NCBI RefSeq assembly: GCF_001421535.1
Contig: NZ_LMKN01000001.1
Location: forward strand, 124,001 to 188,000
DNA from: Sphingomonas sp. Leaf20
Lineage (GTDB): Bacteria > Pseudomonadota > Alphaproteobacteria > Sphingomonadales > Sphingomonadaceae
Direction: 5' to 3'
Length of the DNA: 64,000 nt
Below, piece after piece: positions 16,418 to 24,584 of the stretch (positions are counted from its first letter, which is position 1; each line of letters opens with the position of its first letter). A program made the translations under genes and the position numbers. The notes under the pieces are model-generated. The model saw only the letters and a program-made list of their open reading frames with translations. It was not told where the DNA came from and did no database searches.

Positions 16418-19003
16418 TTATTGCGCCACCCATTTCGAGACGGCCGGCTGCAACTGCGCAGCCGCCGCCTTGCGGACCGCGATTGCGGACAGCGACCGCG
16501 TCACCCCACCCCGCGACGAGGCGGCCAGATATTTGTCCGCATAGGCCGTGATCTTGCCCGGCATCGCCGGATCGTTCGACCCTGCACCCAGCCCGACGAT
16601 ATACCCCGCGCGCGAGCTGTCCTCGATGAACCCGTCGACGAGCGTCCGGTTCGCGACCGCCCAGTCGAATGCGAGATCGGGATGCGCACCCGCCACCGCA
16701 CGCAGCAGGCCGGCCTTTTGCGGCGCACTGATCGTATCGGTCTTGAGCAGGTCGAGCGCACGGCCGGCGATCGCGGGATTCCGCGCGGCACCCAGCAACG
16801 ACACGAACCGGTTCTTGGCGACCGGGTTCTTCTCCGCCCTGGTCAGCGCGAGCAGCGCGTCCCATTCCGCCGGTGTCGCGTTCACCGCATAGGTCGACAG
16901 GATCGGCTGGCGGATCGACGGCGGGATCGCGGTGGGATTGGTTGCGAGCGCCGCGACATAGCGCCGCGCGCGGTCGGCGACACCGGTGTCGCCGTTGACG
17001 CCGAGCCGCCCGACGAGCGTCTCGCGCAGGTTGCTCGTCAGCGGCGATTCGCCCGGTTTCGGCTCGAACCCGATCTGCGCCAGCACCGGCGAGAGGATCT
17101 TCACCGACCGCGCGCGCAGCGGCGCCTCGAGCGGCGTCTTGTCGTACAGCCCGGTGATCCGCCCAAGCGCGCCTGCGACCGAAGACCATTCGAGCGGATC
17201 CGACGCCGGCCCGACCTTGGCCATCACATCGAAATAGCGCGACAGGTCCTGATAGCCGCCCGCCGCGAGCGCGAAATCGTCGCCGAGCGTCCCCAGCCGG
17301 TCCGCCAGGTCGAGCTTCGCATAATCGCGGACGATCGCGGCATGCCCCGCCTCGTCGTACATCACGCGCGTATAGCTGCCCTTGCCGCGGTTCAGCACCA
17401 CCGTACCGCATCCCTTGATCGTGACGTTCGACGGCGCGGTACCCGTCACGATCGTCGACGTCTGCGCGCCGCCGAGCGTCCCGACCACAAGCGGAACGTG
17501 CCACGTCTGCGGCACGCGCGAAGCGGCGTCGAGGCCGAACCGCCCCTGCGTCATCGTCGCCGTCGTCGTGCCGCCCGCGCAGCGCGCGCCGGTCATCGTC
17601 ACCAGCGGCACCCCGCCCTGCAGCGTGAAGTCGTGCGCGATCTCGGCAACGGGCTTCCCGGCGGCGGCGGACAATTCGGCCCAGAGCTGCTCGGTGACGG
17701 TGTTGCCGTATTTATACTTGGCCATGTAGCTGCGGATGCCCTTGCGGAACACGTCGGGCCCGAGCGTCGATTCGAGCATGCCGATGACGGCCTGCCCCTT
17801 CGAATAGGTGATGCCGTCGAACGCCTCGCCGATCTGGTCGACCGTCTCGATCTTGCGGATGATCGGATGCGTCGCGGCGGTCGCATCGATCCCCATCGCC
17901 CCCTCGCGCTCGCCCGAGACCGCGGCGGCCTCGGACTTCCACGCCGGCACCAGATCGGCACTCGACTTGCCCTCCATCCACGATGCGAAGCCCTCGTTCA
18001 GCCAGAGGTCGTCCCACCATGCCATCGTCACCAGGTCGCCGAACCACTGGTGCGCCATCTCGTGCGCGACGACGGTATAGATGCGCTGGCGGCCACTCTC
18101 CGTCGCCCGCTTGGGATCGAACAGCAGCTCGTTCTCGAAATAGAAGATCGCGCCCCAATTCTCCATCGCACCAAAGAACTGGCTCGACCCCGGACCCGCG
18201 ATCATGTCCATCTTGGGGAGCGGGTAAGGCTGGCCGAAATAGTCGTTGTAATAGGCAAGCAGCGTCTTTGCCGAGGCCAGCGCATAGTCGCCCTGATCGA
18301 CGACACCCTTGCGGCTGATGATGCCGATCTCGACATTGCCCGCCATCGCGGTCTTGCGTTCCATGTCGCCCATGCCGAGGAACAGCAGATAGCTCGACAT
18401 CAACGGCGTCTCGGCGAACCGGTAGAGCTGCGTTCCGTCGGCCTGTTTCGTGATCGCGCTTGCCGGCATGTTGGAGAAGGCGAGCTGCTGCCCCGGCGCG
18501 ACCGCGGACAGGCGGAACTTCGCCTTGAATGCGGGTTCGTCCCACATCGGCGCGAAGCGGCGCGCGTCGGGCGCCTCGAACTGCGTCGCGAGCATCCGCG
18601 ACGACGAGCCATCGGTATTGGTATAGTCGATCGCAAACAGCCCCGCCGCCGACTGGTTGATCTTGCCCGTCCACGCGAACGAAAGCGTGTGCCGCCCGAC
18701 GCTTGCCGCCTTGGGCAGCGTCACCGTCAGCAGCTGTGCCGCCGCGTCGGTCTTCACGCTCGCCGGGCGCCCGTCGAACGTCGCGGTACCGATGGTGAGA
18801 TCGGCGGCATTGAGCTGGATCGTCTGCGTCGCCTGTTTCACGTCGATCGTCACGCTCTCGGTACCCGTGAAGGTCATCGCCTTCGCATCGGGACGGATCT
18901 GGATATCGTACACCAGCGGAACGACGGTGCGGGGCAACTGGCCGGCGGCAAGCGCGGGCGCGGAAACAGTCAGCCCGAGCAGGGCGGCAACGGCGGGTTT
19001 CAT
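16418..19003 (-). CDS. M1-family exported metallopeptidase
   Basis: Zinc aminopeptidase of about 861 residues. A signal peptide (MKPAVAALLGLTVSAPALAAG) directs it to the periplasm or outside. The N-terminal beta domain is followed by the substrate-binding GAMEN motif (about 275-280) and the catalytic zinc motif HEMAHQ at about 314-319, with the third ligand Glu about 18 residues on (NEGFASW). The catalytic Tyr lies downstream, and an ERAP1-like helical C-terminal domain fills about 520-860. The start at 19003 was chosen because it gives a clean signal peptide; upstream in-frame residues do not look coding. It diverges from the nitronate monooxygenase gene across about 130 bases. Confidence 0.9.
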   Translation of the reverse strand: MKPAVAALLGLTVSAPALAAGQLPRTVVPLVYDIQIRPDAKAMTFTGTESVTIDVKQATQTIQLNAADLTIGTATFDGRPASVKTDAAAQLLTVTLPKAASVGRHTLSFAWTGKINQSAAGLFAIDYTNTDGSSSRMLATQFEAPDARRFAPMWDEPAFKAKFRLSAVAPGQQLAFSNMPASAITKQADGTQLYRFAETPLMSSYLLFLGMGDMERKTAMAGNVEIGIISRKGVVDQGDYALASAKTLLAYYNDYFGQPYPLPKMDMIAGPGSSQFFGAMENWGAIFYFENELLFDPKRATESGRQRIYTVVAHEMAHQWFGDLVTMAWWDDLWLNEGFASWMEGKSSADLVPAWKSEAAAVSGEREGAMGIDATAATHPIIRKIETVDQIGEAFDGITYSKGQAVIGMLESTLGPDVFRKGIRSYMAKYKYGNTVTEQLWAELSAAAGKPVAEIAHDFTLQGGVPLVTMTGARCAGGTTTATMTQGRFGLDAASRVPQTWHVPLVVGTLGGAQTSTIVTGTAPSNVTIKGCGTVVLNRGKGSYTRVMYDEAGHAAIVRDYAKLDLADRLGTLGDDFALAAGGYQDLSRYFDVMAKVGPASDPLEWSSVAGALGRITGLYDKTPLEAPLRARSVKILSPVLAQIGFEPKPGESPLTSNLRETLVGRLGVNGDTGVADRARRYVAALATNPTAIPPSIRQPILSTYAVNATPAEWDALLALTRAEKNPVAKNRFVSLLGAARNPAIAGRALDLLKTDTISAPQKAGLLRAVAGAHPDLAFDWAVANRTLVDGFIEDSSRAGYIVGLGAGSNDPAMPGKITAYADKYLAASSRGGVTRSLSAIAVRKAAAAQLQPAVSKWVAQ

Positions 19004-19131
19004 GAAAGGGGACGCTCCGTAAGTCGTGATGTCATGGGTGTACGCCTTTGCTGACACAGCGCAATTCCGCGCGAAAAATACGCCTGCGCTGACCGCTGGC
19101 ATTGCCGTTTCGGGTGCGCTATGAAATCGCC

Positions 19132-20103
19132 ATGACCGTACCCGCCATTCTAAAGAGCCTCCGCCTGCCCGTCATCGGGTCTCCGCTGTTCATCATTTCC
19201 GGGCCGGAACTGGTGATCGCGCAGTGCAAGGCGGGGATCGTCGGATCATTCCCGGCCCTCAATGCGCGCCCGCAGACGATGCTCGACGAATGGCTGCACC
19301 GGATCACCGAGGAACTCAGCGCGCATAATCGCGCGCACCCCGAACGCCCTGCCGCACCGTTCGCGGTCAACCAGATCGTCCACAAGTCGAACGACCGGCT
19401 CGAGCGCGATCTGGAGACCTGCGCGAAATGGCAGGTGCCGATCATCATCACCTCGCTCGGCGCGCGCGAGGATCTCAATACCGCGGTGCATGGCTGGGGC
19501 GGCATCACGCTGCACGACGTGATCGACGACCGGTTCGCGCGCAAGGCGATCGAGAAGGGTGCGGATGGCCTGATCGCGGTCGCGGCGGGCGCGGGCGGTC
19601 ACGCGGGACGTCTGTCGCCGTTCGCGATCATCCAGGAGATACGCCAGTGGTTCGACGGACCGCTCGCGCTGTCGGGATCGATCGCGACGGGCGACGCGGT
19701 GCTTGCGGCGCAGGCGATGGGTGCCGACTTCGGCTATATCGGATCGCCGTTCATCGCCACGACCGAGGCGAATGCGGATCCCGCCTACAAGGCCGGGATC
19801 GTCGAGGGCCGGGCGGCGGACATCGTCTATTCGAACCTCTTCACGGGCGTTCACGGCAATTACCTGCGCGCCTCGATCGTCGCGGCGGGGATGGACCCGG
19901 ACGCCCTGCCCGAGGGCGATCTCAAGACGATGAACTTCGGTGCCGGCGCGAATGGCGAGGGTGGATCCAAGCCCAAAGCGTGGAAGGACATCTGGGGATC
20001 GGGTCAGGGGATCGGTGCGGTCACTGCGGTGGAAAGCGTCGCCGATCGCGTCGATCGGCTCGAGCGCGAATATCGCGCTGCCAGAGCCCGCCTCGCGCTC
20101 TAG
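19132..20103 (+). CDS. Nitronate monooxygenase / FMN-dependent 2-nitropropane dioxygenase family
   Basis: A 323-residue TIM-barrel flavoprotein of the NMO/enoyl-reductase-like family, which uses FMN to oxidise alkyl nitronates. The start MTVPAILKSLRLPVIGSPL fits the family N-terminus. The conserved features are GPELVIAQCKAGIVGSFPALNARP, a glycine-rich phosphate-binding GAGGHAGRLSPFA, and the C-terminal strand LALSGSIATGDAVLAAQAMGADFGYIGSPF. No good ribosome binding site precedes the ATG. Natural substrate is unknown; some members act on other compounds, so the precise reaction is an inference. Confidence 0.85.
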   Translation: MTVPAILKSLRLPVIGSPLFIISGPELVIAQCKAGIVGSFPALNARPQTMLDEWLHRITEELSAHNRAHPERPAAPFAVNQIVHKSNDRLERDLETCAKWQVPIIITSLGAREDLNTAVHGWGGITLHDVIDDRFARKAIEKGADGLIAVAAGAGGHAGRLSPFAIIQEIRQWFDGPLALSGSIATGDAVLAAQAMGADFGYIGSPFIATTEANADPAYKAGIVEGRAADIVYSNLFTGVHGNYLRASIVAAGMDPDALPEGDLKTMNFGAGANGEGGSKPKAWKDIWGSGQGIGAVTAVESVADRVDRLEREYRAARARLAL

Positions 20104-20106
20104 CGA

Positions 20107-20568
20107 TCAGAGCGCCAGACCCAGACGTATCTGCATCGACAGCGCGGGGCTGGTCGCGCGCGCCGGCGTCAACAGCGCCTGCTCGATATGCGACAGGCGG
20201 CGATGCAGGTCGATGCTCGCCTCGACAAGCCCGCGCGCCTTCGTCGGCAATGCGTCGAGCATCGCCTCCTCGGTCCTCGCGGCCGTGCCGAGCCGGTGCG
20301 ACGGCTTCGCCGCGTCGTCCGCGTTGATCTCGCCCGCGAGCACGGCCTTCTGCGTGAGCAGCCACGCGATCACGTGCATCAGCCGGGTCGTCAGCTTGAG
20401 CGATTCACAACTGAACGCCACCCGCACGAACGGATCCAGACCACCGCGGTCGCCTCGGTCGGGCTCGTCGAAATAGCTGCGCGCCTCATCGGCCAGCAGC
20501 ATCGCCTCTTCGTACAGCGCGTCGATCAGTCTTCGGTGCAAGGGTGCGTGATGCGGTCCACGAATCAT
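20107..20568 (-). CDS. DUF1465-family protein, RcdA-like adaptor
   Basis: About 153 residues, mostly helical, matching the alphaproteobacterial DUF1465 family. In Caulobacter the member RcdA is an adaptor that helps ClpXP degrade the cell-cycle regulator CtrA. Recognisable parts are LIDALYEEAMLLADEARSYF near the N-terminus and FSCESLKLTTRLMHVIAWLL, a highly conserved segment of the family. I place the start at 20568 (MIRGPHHA); a GTG at 20604 would add 12 residues and neither has a good ribosome binding site. RcdA function in this organism is inferred from family membership, not shown. Confidence 0.75.
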   Translation of the reverse strand: MIRGPHHAPLHRRLIDALYEEAMLLADEARSYFDEPDRGDRGGLDPFVRVAFSCESLKLTTRLMHVIAWLLTQKAVLAGEINADDAAKPSHRLGTAARTEEAMLDALPTKARGLVEASIDLHRRLSHIEQALLTPARATSPALSMQIRLGLAL

Positions 20569-20728
20569 CGAAGACGAGTGGCACGGCCTCGCGGCGTCGC
20601 CCACGCCGAAAACCAGCGCCTGCGCGGCGACTGTCCCGAAAAGATTCGTTTGACGGGGAAAATGGTAAAAAAGTCTTAATTCATTTGAGGGGCATGCGAT
20701 TCGCGGCGCCGCCCCGTGGCGAGTGTGC

Positions 20729-20929
20729 TCAGGCGATGATGTCGGGAATCAGCTGATCCTCGAACGCCGCGATCTCATCGCGCAGCCGCAGTTTGCGCTT
20801 CTTGAGCCGCGCGATCTGAAGCTGATCGGGCACCACATTGCCCCAGAGCGCGGCAATCGCCGCGTCGAGATCGCGGTGCTCGGTCCTGATCTCGCCGAGA
20901 CGAACCTTGATCTGCGCCTCATCCACCAT
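20729..20929 (-). CDS. DUF465 (YdcH-type) small coiled-coil protein
   Basis: A 66-residue all-helical protein starting MVDEAQIKVRLGEIRTEHRD. The C-terminal half (LQIARLKKRKLRLRDEIAAFEDQL) carries the DUF465 signature of a basic LKKxKLxLKDEI segment. Function of the family is not known; its size and heptad pattern suggest a dimeric or oligomeric helical hairpin. GGGGTG precedes the ATG at 20929. Longer in-frame extension upstream has no family resemblance. It is divergent from a second DUF465 gene 249 bases away. Confidence 0.75.
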   Translation of the reverse strand: MVDEAQIKVRLGEIRTEHRDLDAAIAALWGNVVPDQLQIARLKKRKLRLRDEIAAFEDQLIPDIIA

Positions 20930-21178
20930 AATCACCCCGGCCCGCCCTGCTGCTCCAGCGCCTTTAGCAAATGCCCCCGGCTTCGCGAGCATCAAAAATC
21001 GCGCGCGACGGTCTTCGGCAAGGCCTTCGGCCTGCGTGCCGACCGCTTTTGCACGAATCTCGGCCCGTCCCTCGAAACCGGTCGGCCAATCGATTTCATC
21101 AACCTTCGTTAAAGACTTTTTACGAGGTGGGTGGTTTACTCGGTTCCCCAACACGAATGCAGAAGGAGCTTTTCCACC

Positions 21179-21334
21179 ATGCAGACGACGCACCAGGCTG
21201 CGCTGGAAACCAAGCACGAGATGCTCGATCGCCGGATTTCCGAGGAGATCCACAGGCCCATGCCCGACGCCCTGGCGCTTGCAGGATTGAAGAAGCAGAA
21301 ATTGCGTCTGAAGGAAGAGATTGCCGGCCTATAA
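21179..21334 (+). CDS. DUF465 (YdcH-type) small protein, second copy
   Basis: A 51-residue protein, MQTTHQAALETKHEMLDRRI to IAGL, ending in the DUF465 signature LKKQKLRLKEEIAGL. The ATG at 21179 is chosen because AGAAGGAG lies about 8 bases upstream; an in-frame GTG at 21131 would add 16 residues not resembling the family. It shares the basic C-terminal LKKxKLRL core with the minus-strand gene at 20729-20929 but differs in the N-terminal half. No function is known for the family. Confidence 0.75.
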   Translation: MQTTHQAALETKHEMLDRRISEEIHRPMPDALALAGLKKQKLRLKEEIAGL

Positions 21335-21358
21335 TAGTTGACTTCGCGCGGGTAATCG

Positions 21359-21470
21359 AACCGCCCACCCGGCGGTTTGATCACTCGCTCGAACGACGCG
21401 ACATGCAGGCCACGCGGTCTGCATGTCGTGGCATCCCTCCGGTCGCCTTCCCCCTCAAGACCGGAGGGAT
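21359..21470. repeat. Cluster of three hairpins between convergent genes
   Basis: Three perfect inverted repeats in 112 bases: AACCGCC/GGCGGTT (21359-21377), CGACATGCAG/CTGCATGTCG (21399-21428), and ATCCCTCCGGTC/GACCGGAGGGAT (21433-21470), the last touching the stop of the PilZ gene. They sit between two convergent genes and may end transcription from both sides, although none has a T-tract. Confidence 0.6.
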
Positions 21471-21925
21471 TAGCGTCCTCGTGGCGCGCGAAACACGATC
21501 GGCTTGGCGAATGTCGGCGTCGTTGCCCCCGCCCCCACCGGTTTACGCGCCTTTTTCGGGTCGATCGGCGCATCGAGCGCGATCCCCATCCGCCCCTCGG
21601 TGCACCATGCGATCCGGCCGGCGACCTCGCCGATCCCGCGGATATCGAGCATCACTGCGGTATCGACCGCGAGCGCACGATCGAACTCGATCATCATCCC
21701 GCCCTCGGACAGGTTCCTGATACGGACGTCATGCGCCTCGGTCGCCAAACCGATCCGCATCGATGCGCTCAGCAGCAGGCTGTCGCGCGAACGTCGCTGT
21801 TCGCCGGGACCCGCACCCTGTGCCTGCGCCGCCGCGACGGCCTCGACGCCATCGACCAGACGATGGTCGACGTCGTCAGCGGCGGGACGGTCAAAGCCCA
21901 GGCGTTCGTCGTTGATCTTGTCCAT
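21470..21925 (-). CDS. PilZ-domain protein
   Basis: About 151 residues with a PilZ domain over roughly 40-125. The c-di-GMP-binding signature is present in two parts: a basic RRSRDS segment at about residue 44 and LSEGGMMI at about 73, corresponding to RxxxR and [D/N]xSxxG. An N-terminal polar tail of 40 residues and a C-terminal basic tail are probably disordered. There is no signal or membrane segment, so it should be cytoplasmic. The target of c-di-GMP control is unknown. A second PilZ protein is encoded at 29375. Confidence 0.82.
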   Translation of the reverse strand: MDKINDERLGFDRPAADDVDHRLVDGVEAVAAAQAQGAGPGEQRRSRDSLLLSASMRIGLATEAHDVRIRNLSEGGMMIEFDRALAVDTAVMLDIRGIGEVAGRIAWCTEGRMGIALDAPIDPKKARKPVGAGATTPTFAKPIVFRAPRGR

Positions 21926-22024
21926 GCCCAGTCTCGCGCCCTGTCATTCCGTCGTCTGTTCGAACGGCGCGTATACCAAAAGCGTTACGGACTGCCTATC
22001 CGCGAACGACAGCCGCCGGGACGA

Positions 22025-22486
22025 TCAGTCTTCCCGCGAGATTTTCTCGTTCCGCTCGTGCCGCTCCTGCGCCTCGACCGTCATCGTCGCGATCGGCCGC
22101 GCTTCGAGCCGCGCGAGGCTGATCGGTTCGCCGGTCACTTCGCAATAGCCATATTCGCCATCGTCGATTCGACGCAGCGCTGCCTCGATCTTCGATACCA
22201 GTTTACGCTGGCGGTCGCGGGTGCGCAGTTCGATCGACCAGTCGGTCTCGCTCGACGCGCGATCCGTCAGATCGGCCTCGCGCAGCGAGTCGACCTGCAA
22301 CTGCGACAGCGTTTCCTGCGATTCCCGGAGGATCGCATCGCGCCATTGCTGCAACTTCTGACGAAAATAGGCCTGCTGACGCAGGTTCATGAACGGCTCT
22401 TCGCCGTCGGGTCGATAGCCATCGGCATCATTGGCCGCCGATTGGCTGGAACTGGTCTCGTCTACGCGATTCATTACCGTTGCCAT
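22025..22486 (-). CDS. dksA: DksA/TraR-family transcription factor
   Basis: Binds RNA polymerase through the secondary channel and, with ppGpp, adjusts stable-RNA and biosynthetic promoters. The 153-residue product has the family coiled coil (FRQKLQQWRDAILRESQE to DLTDRASSETDWS) with the tip Asp-Arg-Ala motif, then DDGEYGYCEVTGEPIS and LEARPIA. Only the first of the four zinc-binding cysteines of E. coli DksA is present (YGYC); the second position is Thr (CEVT), and no CxxC appears after LEARPIA. This is a zinc-finger-poor form, as seen in other alphaproteobacteria. The ATG at 22486 is preceded by GAGGGAGAG. Confidence 0.85.
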   Translation of the reverse strand: MATVMNRVDETSSSQSAANDADGYRPDGEEPFMNLRQQAYFRQKLQQWRDAILRESQETLSQLQVDSLREADLTDRASSETDWSIELRTRDRQRKLVSKIEAALRRIDDGEYGYCEVTGEPISLARLEARPIATMTVEAQERHERNEKISRED

Positions 22487-22901
22487 ACCACTCTCCCTCA
22501 GGCCCGTTCGGTCGGAAAGTCCGGACCGTCGGGGCCACCCCCAAATGGTGAATGCGCCTATAGTCTCACCCGCCCGGCACCACAAGCGATCCACCTTGCG
22601 CATCGATGGAGTTCGACGACAGATTATTGCGCCATGTTGTATTGCGGTTACACATGGCGGAGATCGTTCCGAAATGGACCGATTGTTCCGCTCCATTCAG
22701 CGTCACGGATTGTCCCGCACCGGCACGACGCCCGCCAATTTGTCGCATGACTTATCGCACCCGCTCGCTTAATTCTTTCACGGCTTGGGTATGATCTTGC
22801 GCTTAACGGTTTGTTTTGCGCTGCGGTGATAGTGACGGTGCCAGAGTGCCGTGAAGACGGGATCCGACGCCTCGTACGCGTCGGCAACGAAAGAGTGACC
22901 T
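22487..22901. other. Gene-free region between dksA and the Ser/Gly-rich gene
   Basis: About 415 bases holding the divergent promoters of dksA and the serine/glycine-rich gene. It contains a dyad, CGCCATGT at 22630-22637 and ACATGGCG at 22652-22659, a possible operator. I find no supported ORF here. The last 60 bases before 22902 include GAAAGAG as ribosome binding site. Confidence 0.5.
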
Positions 22902-23933
22902 ATGTCGGTGCGGATGGCGTTGGCCAAATTATGTGCATGTGCGTGCGGTGGCGCTGTCATCGGCGGTGGCGCAGTCCATGTCGCCGAGCGCCCGAAGCGT
23001 GAGATCTACGCCAAGACACAGACCAAGACGCATATGACCAAGCGCGTCGTCCGCCGGCAGGTCGCATCGACGACGCGTCCCCGCGTCCGTCGCGTCGTCC
23101 GGACCACGACAAGCACCGCCTGCGCGCCGACCGTCGTGACGGTCGCCAATGCAGCACCGGTGCCCGTTCCGCTCAGCGACGGCTTTGTCGGCGGCGGCGG
23201 TGGCGGCGCGCCCGCGGTGATCGGCGGCGGCGGCTTTTTCGGCGGCGGCGGTCTTGGCGGCGGCTTTGGCGGCGGCGGTTTCTTCGGCGGCGGCAGCTCG
23301 GGGTCGAGCGGCAGCATCGTCATCTCGTCGACGTCGAGCGGCGGGTCCACGAGCACGGGCGGCGGCTCCTCGAGCACGAGCGGTGGCTCGTCGAGCACCA
23401 GCGGCGGATCGACGTCGAGCGGAAACGTCAGCAGCACCTCCTCCACCGGCGGGTCGTCGACCAGCACGGGCGGCGCGAGCGTCTCGAGCACGTCGTCCTC
23501 CGCGAGCGGCGGCAGCAGCGGCAACGTCTCGTCGTCGTCGAGCGGCAATGTTTCCTCCTCGTCGAGCGGCAACGTTTCCTCCTCGTCGAGTGGCAACGTG
23601 TCGTCGTCGTCGAGCGGGAACGTGTCGTCCTCGTCGAGCTCGAGCGGCAATGTTGCCTCATCGACCAGCTCGAGCGGCAACGTCTCGTCGAACAGCAGCG
23701 GATCGACGTCGACCTCGTCGTCGTCGAGTTACGGGTCGAGCAGCAAGGGCTGGAGCAGCAACGGCGGCTGGAGCTCGAATGGCGGCTGGCACGGCTCCAA
23801 CGGCAGCAATGGCGGGACCGGATCGAATGGCGGGTCGCCCGCACCGGTCCCCGCGCCGCCGATGGTCCTGCTGTTCGGCGCCGCCGCCGCGGCATTGATC
23901 GCGCGCAAGCGGTTCTCCAAACCGACCGCCTGA
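22902..23933 (+). CDS. Ser/Gly-rich exported protein with PEP-CTERM-like tail
   Basis: A 343-residue low-complexity protein. Residues 1-28 (MSVRMALAKLCACACGG and following) form a hydrophobic signal or anchor. A basic/Thr-rich stretch (about 30-80), a poly-Gly/Phe part (about 95-135) and a Ser/Gly/Asn region (about 136-310) follow. The latter includes the unit SGNVSSSS repeated in tandem. The C-terminus, SPAPVPAPPMVLLFGAAAAALIARKR, has a Pro-rich motif, a membrane helix and an Arg/Lys cluster, the layout of PEP-CTERM sorting signals, with Pro-Ala-Pro instead of Pro-Glu-Pro. It is probably a surface or biofilm-matrix component processed by an exosortase-like enzyme, but this is inference. GAAAGAG precedes the ATG. 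Confidence 0.7.
   Translation: MSVRMALAKLCACACGGAVIGGGAVHVAERPKREIYAKTQTKTHMTKRVVRRQVASTTRPRVRRVVRTTTSTACAPTVVTVANAAPVPVPLSDGFVGGGGGGAPAVIGGGGFFGGGGLGGGFGGGGFFGGGSSGSSGSIVISSTSSGGSTSTGGGSSSTSGGSSSTSGGSTSSGNVSSTSSTGGSSTSTGGASVSSTSSSASGGSSGNVSSSSSGNVSSSSSGNVSSSSSGNVSSSSSGNVSSSSSSSGNVASSTSSSGNVSSNSSGSTSTSSSSSYGSSSKGWSSNGGWSSNGGWHGSNGSNGGTGSNGGSPAPVPAPPMVLLFGAAAAALIARKRFSKPTA
23517..23636 (+). repeat. Five 24-bp tandem repeats in coding sequence
   Basis: Five consecutive in-frame 24-base units starting at 23517, 23541, 23565, 23589 and 23613, each coding SGNVSSSS. They differ by a few synonymous bases. Two further looser units follow to about 23690. The unit length is a multiple of three, so copy-number change would keep the frame. 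Confidence 0.9.
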
Positions 23934-23960
23934 CCTGTCAGGTACGCACTACACGGAAAA

Positions 23961-23993
23961 GAGCTCGCGGACGACGATCCACGAGCCCTTTTT
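23961..23993 (+). terminator. Intrinsic terminator of the Ser/Gly-rich gene
   Basis: An 11-bp imperfect stem (GAGCTCGCGGA at 23961-23971, TCCACGAGCCC at 23978-23988) with a 6-base loop is followed by TTTTT. It lies 27 bases after the stop codon. Confidence 0.75.
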
Positions 23994-24013
23994 CATACGA
24001 TCGCTACCCGGCC

Positions 24014-24454
24014 TCAGGCGTTCTTGAGCGCGGTCTCGATATCCGCGATCGGGTGGCCCGTCAGGTCCTTGGCGAGTTCGCCCGCCAGACGGTTCTGCAC
24101 TTCCTTGTGGTAATGCTTGCGCATCTCGCCGAGCGTCTTCGGCGGCGCGACCACGATCAGCGAGTCATAGTCGTTCTGGAGCGCACGTGTCTTGAGGACG
24201 TCAGCCGCCTCGGCAGCGAACCGGTCCTCCTCGAGCTGGTGGAAATCGGTCGGCTCGACCGAACTCTGCGCGGCGCCCTGGGGCGAGGAGGCGCGGCCGG
24301 CCGAGTCGGTCGCCTGATTGCGCGTCGCGGGGTTCTCCTGCTCGACCGCCTGTTCGACGACCAGGTTCGGATAGGCGGCATCGCCTTCGTTGCGCAGGAA
24401 CAGCATCTTGCGGCCGTCCACGACCAGGACGACGGAATTGTGCGGAAGCTCCAC
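24014..24454 (-). CDS. Host attachment family protein
   Basis: About 146 residues of the family annotated as required for attachment to host cells (COG5622, baeRF-like). The N-terminal strand pattern [20 protein letters not shown] is typical, as is the C-terminal part [19 protein letters not shown] followed by [18 protein letters not shown]. The GTG at 24454 is preceded by AAGGAG at 8 bases, clearly better than longer starts. No signal peptide, so it is cytoplasmic despite the family name; actual function is uncertain, and a role in plant or host contact rests on the family label only. Confidence 0.8.
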   Translation of the reverse strand: MELPHNSVVLVVDGRKMLFLRNEGDAAYPNLVVEQAVEQENPATRNQATDSAGRASSPQGAAQSSVEPTDFHQLEEDRFAAEAADVLKTRALQNDYDSLIVVAPPKTLGEMRKHYHKEVQNRLAGELAKDLTGHPIADIETALKNA

Positions 24455-24584
24455 GGGCGTTCTCCTTGATTTGCCTGCTACGACGATAACGCCCTGGATC
24501 ATGGCCCGGTTGCGCCGATCCGCCGAGCGGGTCGGTTACGGGGGCGACTTGCGCCGACATACGCGTCTCGGCATAGCCCGGGCC

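Noticed and set aside
23517..23690. Possible CRISPR array in the 24-bp repeats
   Set aside because: Units are directly joined without unique spacers, are codon-aligned and code a regular peptide; no cas genes are nearby.
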